This document shows positions 38,489 through 46,149 of a DNA stretch of 62,102 nucleotides, piece after piece. Location of the stretch: positions 1-62,102 of the forward strand of contig NZ_SJDL01000033.1 in NCBI RefSeq assembly GCF_004327985.1, given 5' to 3'. Source of the DNA: Marinobacter halodurans (GTDB lineage Bacteria; Pseudomonadota; Gammaproteobacteria; Pseudomonadales; Oleiphilaceae). How positions within the stretch are numbered: position 1 is the first letter of the stretch; each line of letters starts with the position of its first letter. The notes under the pieces were generated by a model. That model worked only from the letters and a program-made list of their open reading frames with translations, was not told where the DNA came from and ran no database searches. Both the position numbers and the translations under genes were made by a program.

Positions 38489-39553
38489 ATGGCTCTTATT
38501 TCAATGCGCCAGCTGCTGGACCACGCCGCCGAGTATGGCTATGGTGTGCCGGCTTTCAACGTGAACAACCTGGAACAGATGCGCGCCATCATGGAAGCGG
38601 CGGACAAGACCGATTCCCCGGTGATCGTCCAGGCGTCCGCCGGTGCCCGTAAGTACGCCGGCGCACCGTTCCTGCGCCACCTGATCCTGGCGGCGGTGGA
38701 AGAGTTCCCGCACATCCCGGTGGTTATGCACCAGGATCACGGCACCAGCCCGTCGGTGTGCCAGCGTTCCATCCAGCTGGGCTTCAGCTCCGTGATGATG
38801 GACGGCTCCCTGGGTGAAGACGGCAAGACCCCGACCGACTACGAGTACAACGTCGACGTGACCCGTCGTACCGTGGAAATGGCCCACGCCTGTGGCGTAT
38901 CCGTGGAAGGCGAACTGGGTTGCCTGGGCTCCCTGGAAACCGGTCAGGCCGGCGAGGAAGACGGCATCGGCGCGGAAGGCACGCTGGATCACAGCCAGAT
39001 GCTGACCGATCCGGAAGAAGCCGCCGACTTCGTCAAGAAGACCCACGTGGACGCCCTGGCCATCGCCATCGGCACCAGCCACGGCGCCTACAAGTTCACC
39101 CGTCCGCCCACCGGCGACATCCTGGCCATCGACCAGATCAAGAAGATCCACGCCCGCATCCCGGACACGCACCTGGTCATGCACGGCTCCAGCTCCGTGC
39201 CCCAGGACTGGCTGCAGATCATCAACGAGTTCGGCGGCGAGATCCCGGAAACCTATGGTGTGCCGGTTGAGGAAATCGTCGAAGGTATCAAGCACGGCGT
39301 GCGCAAGGTCAACATCGACACCGACCTGCGTCTGGCGTCCACCGGCGCGATCCGTCGCTTCCTGGCCCAGAACACCGCCGAGTTCGACCCGCGCAAATAC
39401 CTGAAGGAATCCGTGAAGGCCATGAGCGAAATCTGCATGGCCCGCTACGAAGCCTTCGGCACCGCCGGCAACGCCAGCAGGATCAAGCCGATCAACCTGG
39501 AAGACATGTTCGGGCGCTATGAGCGCGGCGAGCTGGATCCGAAGGTAAACTGA
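38489..39553 (+). CDS. fba: Class II fructose-bisphosphate aldolase
   Basis: A 354-residue zinc-dependent aldolase of the Calvin-cycle subtype (class IIB). Metal and substrate landmarks are [59 protein letters not shown] and [31 protein letters not shown] follows. AAGGAG precedes the ATG. It ends the glycolysis/gluconeogenesis block and is followed by a strong terminator. Confidence 0.97.
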   Translation: MALISMRQLLDHAAEYGYGVPAFNVNNLEQMRAIMEAADKTDSPVIVQASAGARKYAGAPFLRHLILAAVEEFPHIPVVMHQDHGTSPSVCQRSIQLGFSSVMMDGSLGEDGKTPTDYEYNVDVTRRTVEMAHACGVSVEGELGCLGSLETGQAGEEDGIGAEGTLDHSQMLTDPEEAADFVKKTHVDALAIAIGTSHGAYKFTRPPTGDILAIDQIKKIHARIPDTHLVMHGSSSVPQDWLQIINEFGGEIPETYGVPVEEIVEGIKHGVRKVNIDTDLRLASTGAIRRFLAQNTAEFDPRKYLKESVKAMSEICMARYEAFGTAGNASRIKPINLEDMFGRYERGELDPKVN

Positions 39554-39576
39554 TCCAAAGTTAGTGTTGACGTGCA

Positions 39577-39620
39577 TACATGCCAGCAAGCCGCAATATT
39601 CCGTGGGTTGCTGGCATGTT
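39577..39620 (+). terminator. Terminator after fba
   Basis: CATGCCAGCAAGCC and GGGTTGCTGGCATG form a long stem around an 11-base loop, followed by TTTAT. It also lies at the boundary of the AT-rich toxin-antitoxin insert. Confidence 0.75.
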
Positions 39621-39623
39621 TAT

Positions 39624-40031
39624 CTAGAACTTTATCTGCTCGAATTTAGGTGCATGTCCGTACTTCCAAGGGACTTTAAACGCGCCACCACCTGACAACA
39701 TTTCCGATTGCTGGACGATTTTTGGCCACCAACGAACCAAGTTGTAGGCTTTATTCCAATACCTCTCGGCGCTCCAGTGTTTGGCAAGGCAGAAAACAAG
39801 TAGTCCAGCCTCACGAATAGCTTGTTTCTCAAGATCGCTTTTGTTGAATTTGTCTTGAGAGATGATGACCCAGCCACCTTCATCGTGCAGTGTCTGAATC
39901 CAGTCTATATCACGTGCGTCCTTGGGAAATTTTTCTGTGAGGTGAACGACTGTATGTTTTTCTGGTCTGGAGAGTTCGTTGAGCGCTATGGCCAGTGGAG
40001 CGGGTAGGTTATTATCCAACAAATACTTCAA
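39624..40031 (-). CDS. PIN-like toxin, VapC45/DUF5615 type
   Basis: A 135-residue PIN-like protein. The N-terminus KYLLDNNLPAPLAIALNE carries the acidic DN pair of the metal site. Later come DARDIDWIQTLHDEGGWVIISQD with its acidic and SQD residues, and a conserved-looking tail. This arrangement fits the PIN-like proteins paired with DUF433 antitoxins (VapC45). It starts at a TTG overlapping the antitoxin's stop (TTGA), so its translation depends on the antitoxin gene. RNase activity is inferred from the family. The pair is much more AT-rich than its neighbours. Confidence 0.7.
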   Translation of the reverse strand: MKYLLDNNLPAPLAIALNELSRPEKHTVVHLTEKFPKDARDIDWIQTLHDEGGWVIISQDKFNKSDLEKQAIREAGLLVFCLAKHWSAERYWNKAYNLVRWWPKIVQQSEMLSGGGAFKVPWKYGHAPKFEQIKF

Positions 40032-40735
40032 GCCAAAGCCCTTTGCTCAAATTGAATCGCGGCTTCCACTGCCTCGATGGGAACTTGATACATGGATGCA
40101 ACAAACTTTGTATCCTCGCCTTCTGCATCCCATGCCTGTTTGAGTATGCTGGTATCAATACCATAATCGGAAAGAACTGGTTTGCCGAAATTGCGATTTG
40201 GATCCATTACGACTCGCCGATTTCGCTTCTGCGGAAACCATCTTTCGGCATCACCGTTTTCCGAGTATTCAATGCCCGAGTAAAGGGAGGGCTTGATGAC
40301 ATCTCTAAACGCGTATTGTCTCTTCACCAAATCCAGTAGAGATTCATCGCCGGTTTCATTTAATACCGTCGCGAATATGCTTCTGCCATCGGTCTGAAAC
40401 CGGGTGCACGTGAATGGGTAGGGATGCTTATACAACGCCTTTGCGTGTTCTGATGCAAGGCGTATCGACTGCAAGCTTACTCCGTGTTTGCGGAAAGCAT
40501 GTACAAATCGGACTTCGAGCAAATCATGAAAGCCAAGTGCTTTGGTTTCGAGATCGGCGAGTTGAGAGCGCCATAGGCCATCATAGTGCCGGTTTCCAGC
40601 GCTATACCCAAATAGCCAACGGTTGATGTCCCTAGCAGGTATACCGGTGTATCTCGATGCTTCGCCGAGAGTATAAAGGCCAATACCAAGCATGTTCTTT
40701 GGCAACGTGTCACCCAAACTAAGTGCAGAGTTCAT
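40028..40735 (-). CDS. DUF433 antitoxin, VapB45-like
   Basis: A 235-residue protein from the ATG at 40735, preceded by GGGAGAG; the longer frame adds 12 residues. The N-terminal part (GLYTLGEASRYTGIPARDINRWL) is a helix-turn-helix of the MerR/excisionase kind. The C-terminal part (VVMDPNRNFGKPVLSDYGI, then IEAVEAAIQFEQ) is DUF433. This matches long VapB45-type antitoxins, which bind both their operator and the PIN toxin. It is first in a two-gene operon. Low GC suggests recent acquisition. Confidence 0.72.
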   Translation of the reverse strand: MNSALSLGDTLPKNMLGIGLYTLGEASRYTGIPARDINRWLFGYSAGNRHYDGLWRSQLADLETKALGFHDLLEVRFVHAFRKHGVSLQSIRLASEHAKALYKHPYPFTCTRFQTDGRSIFATVLNETGDESLLDLVKRQYAFRDVIKPSLYSGIEYSENGDAERWFPQKRNRRVVMDPNRNFGKPVLSDYGIDTSILKQAWDAEGEDTKFVASMYQVPIEAVEAAIQFEQRALA

Positions 40736-40946
40736 CTTTGCTCTCCCTCGCATTGTGTCATCCATGAACACAGCGCGAGTCTAGCACAGAGGTTAAACCT
40801 CCACTATTGATGAGGTTTGCTTGCCACCAAGAGCATTGCAAACAAAAGAGTACCTAATTCGCCCATTCATTGACCCGTATCAATCCCGCCCCCATGCGAA
40901 CAAGTCCTCATCACCGGCTACTTGTATTTCGCTGATTCGGAACAAT

Positions 40947-40990
40947 TATTGATCAATATGCAGATCGACTACGCTTGCATAATGCAAGCG
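40947..40990. promoter_or_regulatory. Twin palindromes upstream of cbpA
   Basis: TATTGATCAATA (40947-40958, perfect 12-base) and CGCTTGCATAATGCAAGCG (40972-40990, perfect 9-base arms around A) lie 30-73 bases before the cbpA start. They look like operator sites. The regulator is unknown. Confidence 0.45.
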
Positions 40991-41019
40991 CAGACTCATC
41001 CGGAGGGTGCCAATCCATT

Positions 41020-41976
41020 ATGGAATTCAAGGACTATTACGCGACACTGGGCGTCAAAGAAGACGCGTCGCCCGATGAGATCAAGAAGGCCTATCGCAAA
41101 CTGGCGCGCAAATACCATCCGGACATCAGCAAGGAGGACAAGGCCGAGGACAAGTTCAAGGACGTCGGCGAAGCCTACGAGGTTCTGAAGGATCCGGAGA
41201 AGCGCGAGGAATACGACCAGCTGCGCAAATACGGCGCCGGCCGCGGCGATCACTTCGAACCGCCGCCCGGCTGGCAGAGCTCATCCCGCTTTGGCGGCGG
41301 TGGCTACACCGAAGCCGATGCCGGCCAGTTCAGTGATTTCTTCGAGTCCATCTTTGGCGGTGGCGGGCGCCATGGCGGCTTTGGCGGTTTCCGCCAGAGT
41401 ATGCGCATGCGTGGCGAGGACGTGCATGCCCGGCTGGCCCTGTTCCTCGAAGAGGCCTATAACGGTTGCGAGAAACAGGTGAGTTTTGAGGTGACCGACA
41501 CGGACAAGCAGGGCATGCCGGTACGGCGCAACAAGACCCTGAAAGTGAAGATTCCGGCCGGCATGTCCCAGGGCCAGCACATCCGCCTGAAAGGTCAGGG
41601 TGCGCCGGGCTTTGGCGGGGGCGAACCCGGCGACCTGTTCATCGAGGTGGAACTGGCGCCGCACCCGGTCTTCACCGTGGACGGCCGCGACCTGGTGATG
41701 ACGCTGCCGGTCACGCCGTGGGAAGCCGCGCTGGGGGCGGACGTCACGGTGCCGACGCTGGCGGGCAAAGTGAAGGTCAAGGTGCCCAAAGGGGCGACCA
41801 GCGGCAAGAAGCTGCGCCTGAAAGGCAAAGGGCTGCCCGGCCGGAAAGCCGGCGACCAGATCGTGGTGTTGCAGATCGCCCTGCCGCACAAGCACAGTGA
41901 AGACAGCGAAGCCCTCTACAGGCAACTGGCCGAGGCGGAGAAGGGATTCAATCCCCGCGCCCATCTGAAAGTGTAA
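41020..41976 (+). CDS. cbpA: Curved DNA-binding protein / DnaJ-class co-chaperone CbpA
   Basis: A 318-residue type II J-domain protein. The start at 41020 follows CGGAGGG. The J domain (residues about 5-70) contains the HPD triad in [11 protein letters not shown] Gly/Phe-rich linker follows ([22 protein letters not shown]), then two beta-barrel substrate domains (about 120-300; [34 protein letters not shown]). There is no zinc-finger region, which separates it from DnaJ. It stimulates DnaK and can bind DNA. CbpM, its inhibitor, is encoded right behind it. Confidence 0.94.
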   Translation: MEFKDYYATLGVKEDASPDEIKKAYRKLARKYHPDISKEDKAEDKFKDVGEAYEVLKDPEKREEYDQLRKYGAGRGDHFEPPPGWQSSSRFGGGGYTEADAGQFSDFFESIFGGGGRHGGFGGFRQSMRMRGEDVHARLALFLEEAYNGCEKQVSFEVTDTDKQGMPVRRNKTLKVKIPAGMSQGQHIRLKGQGAPGFGGGEPGDLFIEVELAPHPVFTVDGRDLVMTLPVTPWEAALGADVTVPTLAGKVKVKVPKGATSGKKLRLKGKGLPGRKAGDQIVVLQIALPHKHSEDSEALYRQLAEAEKGFNPRAHLKV

Positions 41977-41989
41977 CGGAGCATTGATC

Positions 41990-42325
41990 GTGAAGACGGA
42001 AACAAGCTATCAGGTGGAAGTACTCGACCAGCGCACCCGGTTTACATTGCGGGAAGTGTGCGAGCGCACCGACGTGCACGCGGAGTTCGTCGTCAAGCTG
42101 GTGAATTACGGGGTGATTGCGCCGATCGACGAAGGCCCGGCTAGCAGTTGGGCCTTCGACGCGGTGGCCCTGGCGCGCCTGCGCAAGGCCCAGCGCCTGC
42201 AGCGGGATCTGAAACTCAATTTGCCGGGGCTGGCCATGTCGCTGGACCTGCTGGACGACGTCGAGCAACTGCGCCGGGAGGTGGCCCGGTTGAATCAGCA
42301 ACTGCGGCAGTTTATGGAAGAGTGA
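41990..42325 (+). CDS. cbpM: CbpA modulator CbpM
   Basis: A 111-residue MerR-like protein that binds the CbpA J domain and blocks its chaperone and DNA-binding activity. It shows FTLREVCERTDVHAEFVVKL, GVIAPIDEG and a C-terminal coiled coil (QLRREVARLNQQLRQFMEE). A GTG at 41990 is preferred over the TTG at 41984 because CGGAG then lies at proper distance. It is 13 bases after cbpA. Confidence 0.9.
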   Translation: MKTETSYQVEVLDQRTRFTLREVCERTDVHAEFVVKLVNYGVIAPIDEGPASSWAFDAVALARLRKAQRLQRDLKLNLPGLAMSLDLLDDVEQLRREVARLNQQLRQFMEE

Positions 42326-42542
42326 CCGCTCAGCCAGCAAAGTCGCCGTAATCAATGGCGCCGGACTGGTTGAGCCTGTCCATGGGGTAGCCGGCCGTTT
42401 CCAGGCTTTTATGCTTGTTGTGCCCGTTGGAAAGGGGCGGTACCCCAACCGGCCCAGCCGTCTATTGTCGGGATCGGCCGATGGTGTAAGCTGCATTTCA
42501 TGTGATGTTACGGGATATCAGCCCGACAGGGAGACAGGAAGA

Positions 42543-43274
42543 ATGGGTGAGGCAAAACGGCGTCAAGCCACAGGGAAACGGAGTCCGGTCTCGGAACGCA
42601 AGCATCGGCGCACGCTGCTGATCGGGCTCGCGGCCGTTGTCGGTGTCCTGGTGTTGGTGGCCCTGCTTTGGTGGGTGACGCAGCCACCGGGGGCTACGTC
42701 GGACGATCTGCCGGTGGCCACCAGCAATCGGCCCTTCCCGTCCAGCTACGATTCCGTCGGTGTCTCCATCGGTGCCGTCGATGCGCCCATCGTCGTTCGT
42801 GAATTCGCCGACTACCAGTGTCCGGCGTGCGCCCGATTTGCGCCGGCATCGGAAAAGCTCCGCGCGACCTACGTGAAGGAAGGCAAGGTGCGCCTGGTTT
42901 TCTTCGACCTGCCCCTGCGCCAGCACAGGAACGCCATGCCCGCCGCGCTGGCGGCCCGTTGTGCGGCGGACCAGAAAGCGTTCTGGCCCATGCAGGACAA
43001 GCTGTATGAGAGTCAGTCCGACTGGGAGGGACTGTCTGATCCCGTACCCGCCTTCGCCCGCTATGCCGACGAGCTGGGCCTCGACAGCCGGCGCCTGTCC
43101 CGCTGCATTGAAACCGACCTGCACCGGGATGTGATCAACCAGAGCGTGGGCGTTTCGCAAAAGATCAAAGTGGCCAGCACGCCGACGGTCTATGTCAACA
43201 ACATCCGTCTGACCCGTCCGGGCTGGGCTCAGATGCAAGCGGTGATCGAGCGGGAGTTATCCGGGCAGCGGTGA
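42543..43274 (+). CDS. Membrane-anchored DsbA-like thiol oxidoreductase
   Basis: A 243-residue protein with a basic cytoplasmic start (GEAKRRQATGKRSP), one membrane anchor (about residues 20-45, LLIGLAAVVGVLVLVALLWWV) and a periplasmic thioredoxin fold of the thioredoxin_4/DsbA type. The redox motif is CPAC in FADYQCPACARF, and the cis-Pro is in VASTPTVYVNN. It may oxidise or isomerise disulfides of envelope proteins. The start at 42543 is set by AGGAAG; the longer frame adds 44 non-conserved residues. It is a single gene. Confidence 0.85.
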   Translation: MGEAKRRQATGKRSPVSERKHRRTLLIGLAAVVGVLVLVALLWWVTQPPGATSDDLPVATSNRPFPSSYDSVGVSIGAVDAPIVVREFADYQCPACARFAPASEKLRATYVKEGKVRLVFFDLPLRQHRNAMPAALAARCAADQKAFWPMQDKLYESQSDWEGLSDPVPAFARYADELGLDSRRLSRCIETDLHRDVINQSVGVSQKIKVASTPTVYVNNIRLTRPGWAQMQAVIERELSGQR

Positions 43275-43467
43275 TTGCCTTTGATGGCAAACGGAGCCTT
43301 TATTGCCCGTAGCCTGGCGATTTGAGCAGACTGCTTTTACGTTCTATGACGCCTGTAGGCTGGCGGGTTCCTGTCGCCTTGAATACCATATCCGCGTTTT
43401 CGTGTTCCGTACCGCGAAGAGTGGGACATAAAACGATAAAAACGGTATTCAACGATAAGGATGAATC

Positions 43468-44019
43468 ATGAAAAAAAGCGCTATCGCTGTGCTGGCAGGC
43501 GTTCTCATCTCTGGACACGTGCTGGCTGATGACGCCCAACCCAAGGCCTATCTGGGCCTGAACTATCTGGCGGCTCAATATGAAGAAGACGGCGTGGATG
43601 ACACGCTGGACGTGGGCGCCATCTTTGTTCAACTGGGCGCGCAGATTAATCCATACCTGGCCGGTGAACTCCGCGTTGGCTCCGGTATTACCGATGACTC
43701 GACCACCATTTACGGGGTGGATGCGAGTCTCGAGATCAAGAACCTGTTCGGTGGTTATCTGAAAGCGGGCATTCCCACCGGAACCCTGGTCTACCCCTAT
43801 GTGGTTGCGGGTGTTTCACGTGCGGAAGTGGAAGTGACAGCATCCAGCGGCTATTACCAGGTCTCAAATTCCGATTCCGGATCCGATATCTCATACGGTG
43901 CAGGTGTCAATCTGGACATAGCCGACAACTTTGCGGCCAATGTTGAGTACATGCAGTACTACGATAAGGATGGCATCGATATTTCAGGCATCTCCTTTGG
44001 TGGTCAGTTCAAGTTCTGA
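43468..44019 (+). CDS. Outer-membrane beta-barrel protein
   Basis: A 183-residue protein with a clear signal peptide (KKSAIAVLAGVLISGHVLA, cut before DD). Alternating strands follow and the C-terminus ends DISGISFGGQFKF, with the terminal Phe used for outer-membrane insertion. About eight strands are expected, as in OmpW/OmpX-like or opacity-type porins. The specific role is unknown. It is a single gene with AATAAGGATGAATC before the ATG. Confidence 0.8.
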   Translation: MKKSAIAVLAGVLISGHVLADDAQPKAYLGLNYLAAQYEEDGVDDTLDVGAIFVQLGAQINPYLAGELRVGSGITDDSTTIYGVDASLEIKNLFGGYLKAGIPTGTLVYPYVVAGVSRAEVEVTASSGYYQVSNSDSGSDISYGAGVNLDIADNFAANVEYMQYYDKDGIDISGISFGGQFKF

Positions 44020-44027
44020 TCGCTGAC

Positions 44028-44061
44028 GCGAAGACACCGTTCACACATCGGTGTCTTCCGC
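44028..44061 (+). terminator. Terminator-like hairpin after the beta-barrel gene
   Basis: GCGAAGACACCG and CGGTGTCTTCCGC pair around a 9-base loop directly after the gene. The T-run is weak. Confidence 0.55.
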
Positions 44062-44152
44062 AAGGCTCTTCATTCTCCTGTATGCATTGGTTAGAATCCG
44101 ACCTCCATTGAATCATGCTCCGGATTTACGGTCCGGCCCGCAGGAGAAAAAA

Positions 44153-45151
44153 ATGAACGATGTTGTTGTCTGCGCGTTGTATAAATTCACCGCGCTGGAA
44201 GATTTCGAGCGTCTGCGCGATCCGCTGCTGACGCTGATGACCCGGAATGAAGTTCGCGGCACCCTGCTGCTCGCCCACGAGGGAATCAACGGTACCATTG
44301 CCGGTTCCCGCGCCGGTATCGATGCGGTCAAGACCTGGCTGGCGGAAGACAGCCGCTTTGATGGCGTCGACTTCAAGGAATCCCTTGTCGACATCCAGCC
44401 CTTCAAACGCACCAAGGTGAAGCTCAAGAAGGAGATCGTCACCATGGGGGTGGAAGATATCGACCCCCGTCGTACCGTGGGCACCTACGTCGACCCGAAG
44501 GAATGGAACGCGCTGATCTCCGCCCCCGATGTGGTGCTGATCGATACCCGCAATCAGTACGAGGTGGAGGTGGGCACCTTCCGCAACGCCGTCAATCCCG
44601 CCACCGACACCTTCCGGGAGTTCCCGGAGTATGTCGCCCGTAACCTGGATCCGCAGAAGCACCGCAAGGTGGCGATGTTCTGTACCGGCGGTATCCGTTG
44701 TGAGAAATCCACCGCTTTCCTGAAAGAACAGGGCTTCGATGAGGTTTATCACCTCAAGGGAGGGATCCTCAAGTACCTGGAGGACGTACCTGAAGAGGAC
44801 AGCCTCTGGGAAGGCGAGTGTTTTGTGTTCGACGACCGGGTGACCGTCAACCATAAACTCGAGCGGGGCGGTTACGACCAGTGCCACGCCTGCCGCCGTC
44901 CCATTACCGATGCGGATAAGGAACGCCCCGAGTATGAGCAGGGCGTCAGCTGCCACCAGTGCATCGGCGACCTGACGCCGGAGCAGCGTGCCCGCTTTGC
45001 CGAGCGCGAGAAGCAGATCCGTCTGGCCCGCGAGCGCGGTGAATCCCACGTGGGTGGGGAGGCCGCTGCAGTGATTGCCGAACGCAAGGCCGCCAAGCGT
45101 GCTGAACGGGCCCTTCAGGCCAAGCGGAGCCTTCTCGGCGAACAGGGCTGA
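44153..45151 (+). CDS. trhO: tRNA uridine(34) hydroxylase TrhO (rhodanese family)
   Basis: A 332-residue oxygen-dependent enzyme forming 5-hydroxyuridine at tRNA position 34. The N-terminal acylphosphatase-like part begins [16 protein letters not shown]. The rhodanese domain (about residues 125-220) has the catalytic cysteine in [18 protein letters not shown]-terminal zinc-type cysteine set appears in CHACRRP and CHQCIGDLT. The start at 44153 has CAGGAG; the longer frame is not conserved. The product was formerly called YceA. Confidence 0.93.
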   Translation: MNDVVVCALYKFTALEDFERLRDPLLTLMTRNEVRGTLLLAHEGINGTIAGSRAGIDAVKTWLAEDSRFDGVDFKESLVDIQPFKRTKVKLKKEIVTMGVEDIDPRRTVGTYVDPKEWNALISAPDVVLIDTRNQYEVEVGTFRNAVNPATDTFREFPEYVARNLDPQKHRKVAMFCTGGIRCEKSTAFLKEQGFDEVYHLKGGILKYLEDVPEEDSLWEGECFVFDDRVTVNHKLERGGYDQCHACRRPITDADKERPEYEQGVSCHQCIGDLTPEQRARFAEREKQIRLARERGESHVGGEAAAVIAERKAAKRAERALQAKRSLLGEQG

Positions 45152-45267
45152 TCTGCCTTCATCGGTTGCCTGTCTCGACTATCGACTTTTCCGGGCTGTC
45201 ACCCATCGTGTTTCATAGGCACGGTTGGTGCACAGCATTATTCGGGAAAAACGACTAAGGAGTGGGC

Positions 45268-46026
45268 ATGCGAGTGAAACAATCCCTGATCGGCCTGGCC
45301 ATACTGGCCGCCAGTTCCCCGACCGCCTTCGCCCAGGACGCCGACGAGCCCTGGAAGGGCGAAGGTGAAGTTGGGCTGCTGATCACGAGGGGTAACAGCG
45401 AGTCGACCAATATCAACGCCCGTCTGGCACTTAAGCAGGAAATTGCCAAATGGCGCAACAACATGGAATTGCGTTCGGTCTATTCACAATCCAGGGACGA
45501 CGAGACCGGCGAAGAGGAGACCACCGCCGAAAAGTACGCGGCCCAGGCTGAGACGAACTACAAGTTCGACGAGCGTCAGTTCTGGTTCCTGAGGGGGGCC
45601 TACACCGACGATCGCTTTTCCGGGTACGACTTCCAGTCCTCGACCAGTACCGGTTACGGTAATCGTGTCTGGGAGCAGGGTGAACGCTCTTTCCTGGAGC
45701 TCAAGGCCGGTGCCGGTTATCGCTACAACAAGCTGGACGAGCTGAATGACGACGGCGAGGATGCCGAGAAAGGTGCCATCCTGCGCTTTGCCGGTGCCTT
45801 CAATTACGAACTGTCGCCGACCGCGCTGTTCGTCCAGGAGCTCAGCTCGGAAGTGGGCCTTGAAGACGACAACGTGATCTCCGAGTCGCTCACATCGCTA
45901 CAGGCGGATGTGGTCGGCAACCTCTCCATGAAACTGTCCTACCGCGTCCAGCACCAGAGCCAGGTGCCGCCGGACACGGAAAAGGTCGACACCGAAATCT
46001 CCCTGGCCCTGCTGTACGGCTTCTGA
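45268..46026 (+). CDS. DUF481 outer-membrane protein (YdiY-like)
   Basis: A 252-residue protein with signal peptide RVKQSLIGLAILAASSPTAFA and a DUF481 beta barrel: WKGEGEVGLLITRGNSESTN near the mature start, repeated amphipathic strands, and a C-terminal VDTEISLALLYGF with terminal Phe. The ATG at 45268 has TAAGGAG at ideal spacing, better than the GTG at 45262. Function is unknown; DUF481 proteins are often salt- or acid-induced. Confidence 0.88.
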   Translation: MRVKQSLIGLAILAASSPTAFAQDADEPWKGEGEVGLLITRGNSESTNINARLALKQEIAKWRNNMELRSVYSQSRDDETGEEETTAEKYAAQAETNYKFDERQFWFLRGAYTDDRFSGYDFQSSTSTGYGNRVWEQGERSFLELKAGAGYRYNKLDELNDDGEDAEKGAILRFAGAFNYELSPTALFVQELSSEVGLEDDNVISESLTSLQADVVGNLSMKLSYRVQHQSQVPPDTEKVDTEISLALLYGF

Positions 46027-46033
46027 CCCGCCG

Positions 46034-46147
46034 TCAGATGGTGTTGCGCAGCCCGAGCTCTTCCGGGTAGGGCGTCATGTATTCCTGCCGGTCCAGGTAT
46101 TCCCCGGGCTGGCGGCGATGGGCCATCCGCAGCAACGACATGGGCAC
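46034..46147 (-). CDS. 37-residue small ORF after the GT4 fusion gene
   Basis: A short frame beginning GTG two bases after the stop of the fusion gene, or ATG two codons later. The product reads PMSLLRMAHRRQPGEYLDRQ then EYMTPYPEELGLRNTI. Nearly every third codon position is G or C, exactly the bias of real genes here, which is strong evidence of coding in so short a frame. It has no membrane segment. Family unknown. Tight spacing suggests translational coupling to the glycosyltransferase. It is convergent with the DUF481 gene (7-base gap). Confidence 0.6.
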   Translation of the reverse strand: MPMSLLRMAHRRQPGEYLDRQEYMTPYPEELGLRNTI

Positions 46148-46149
46148 GA

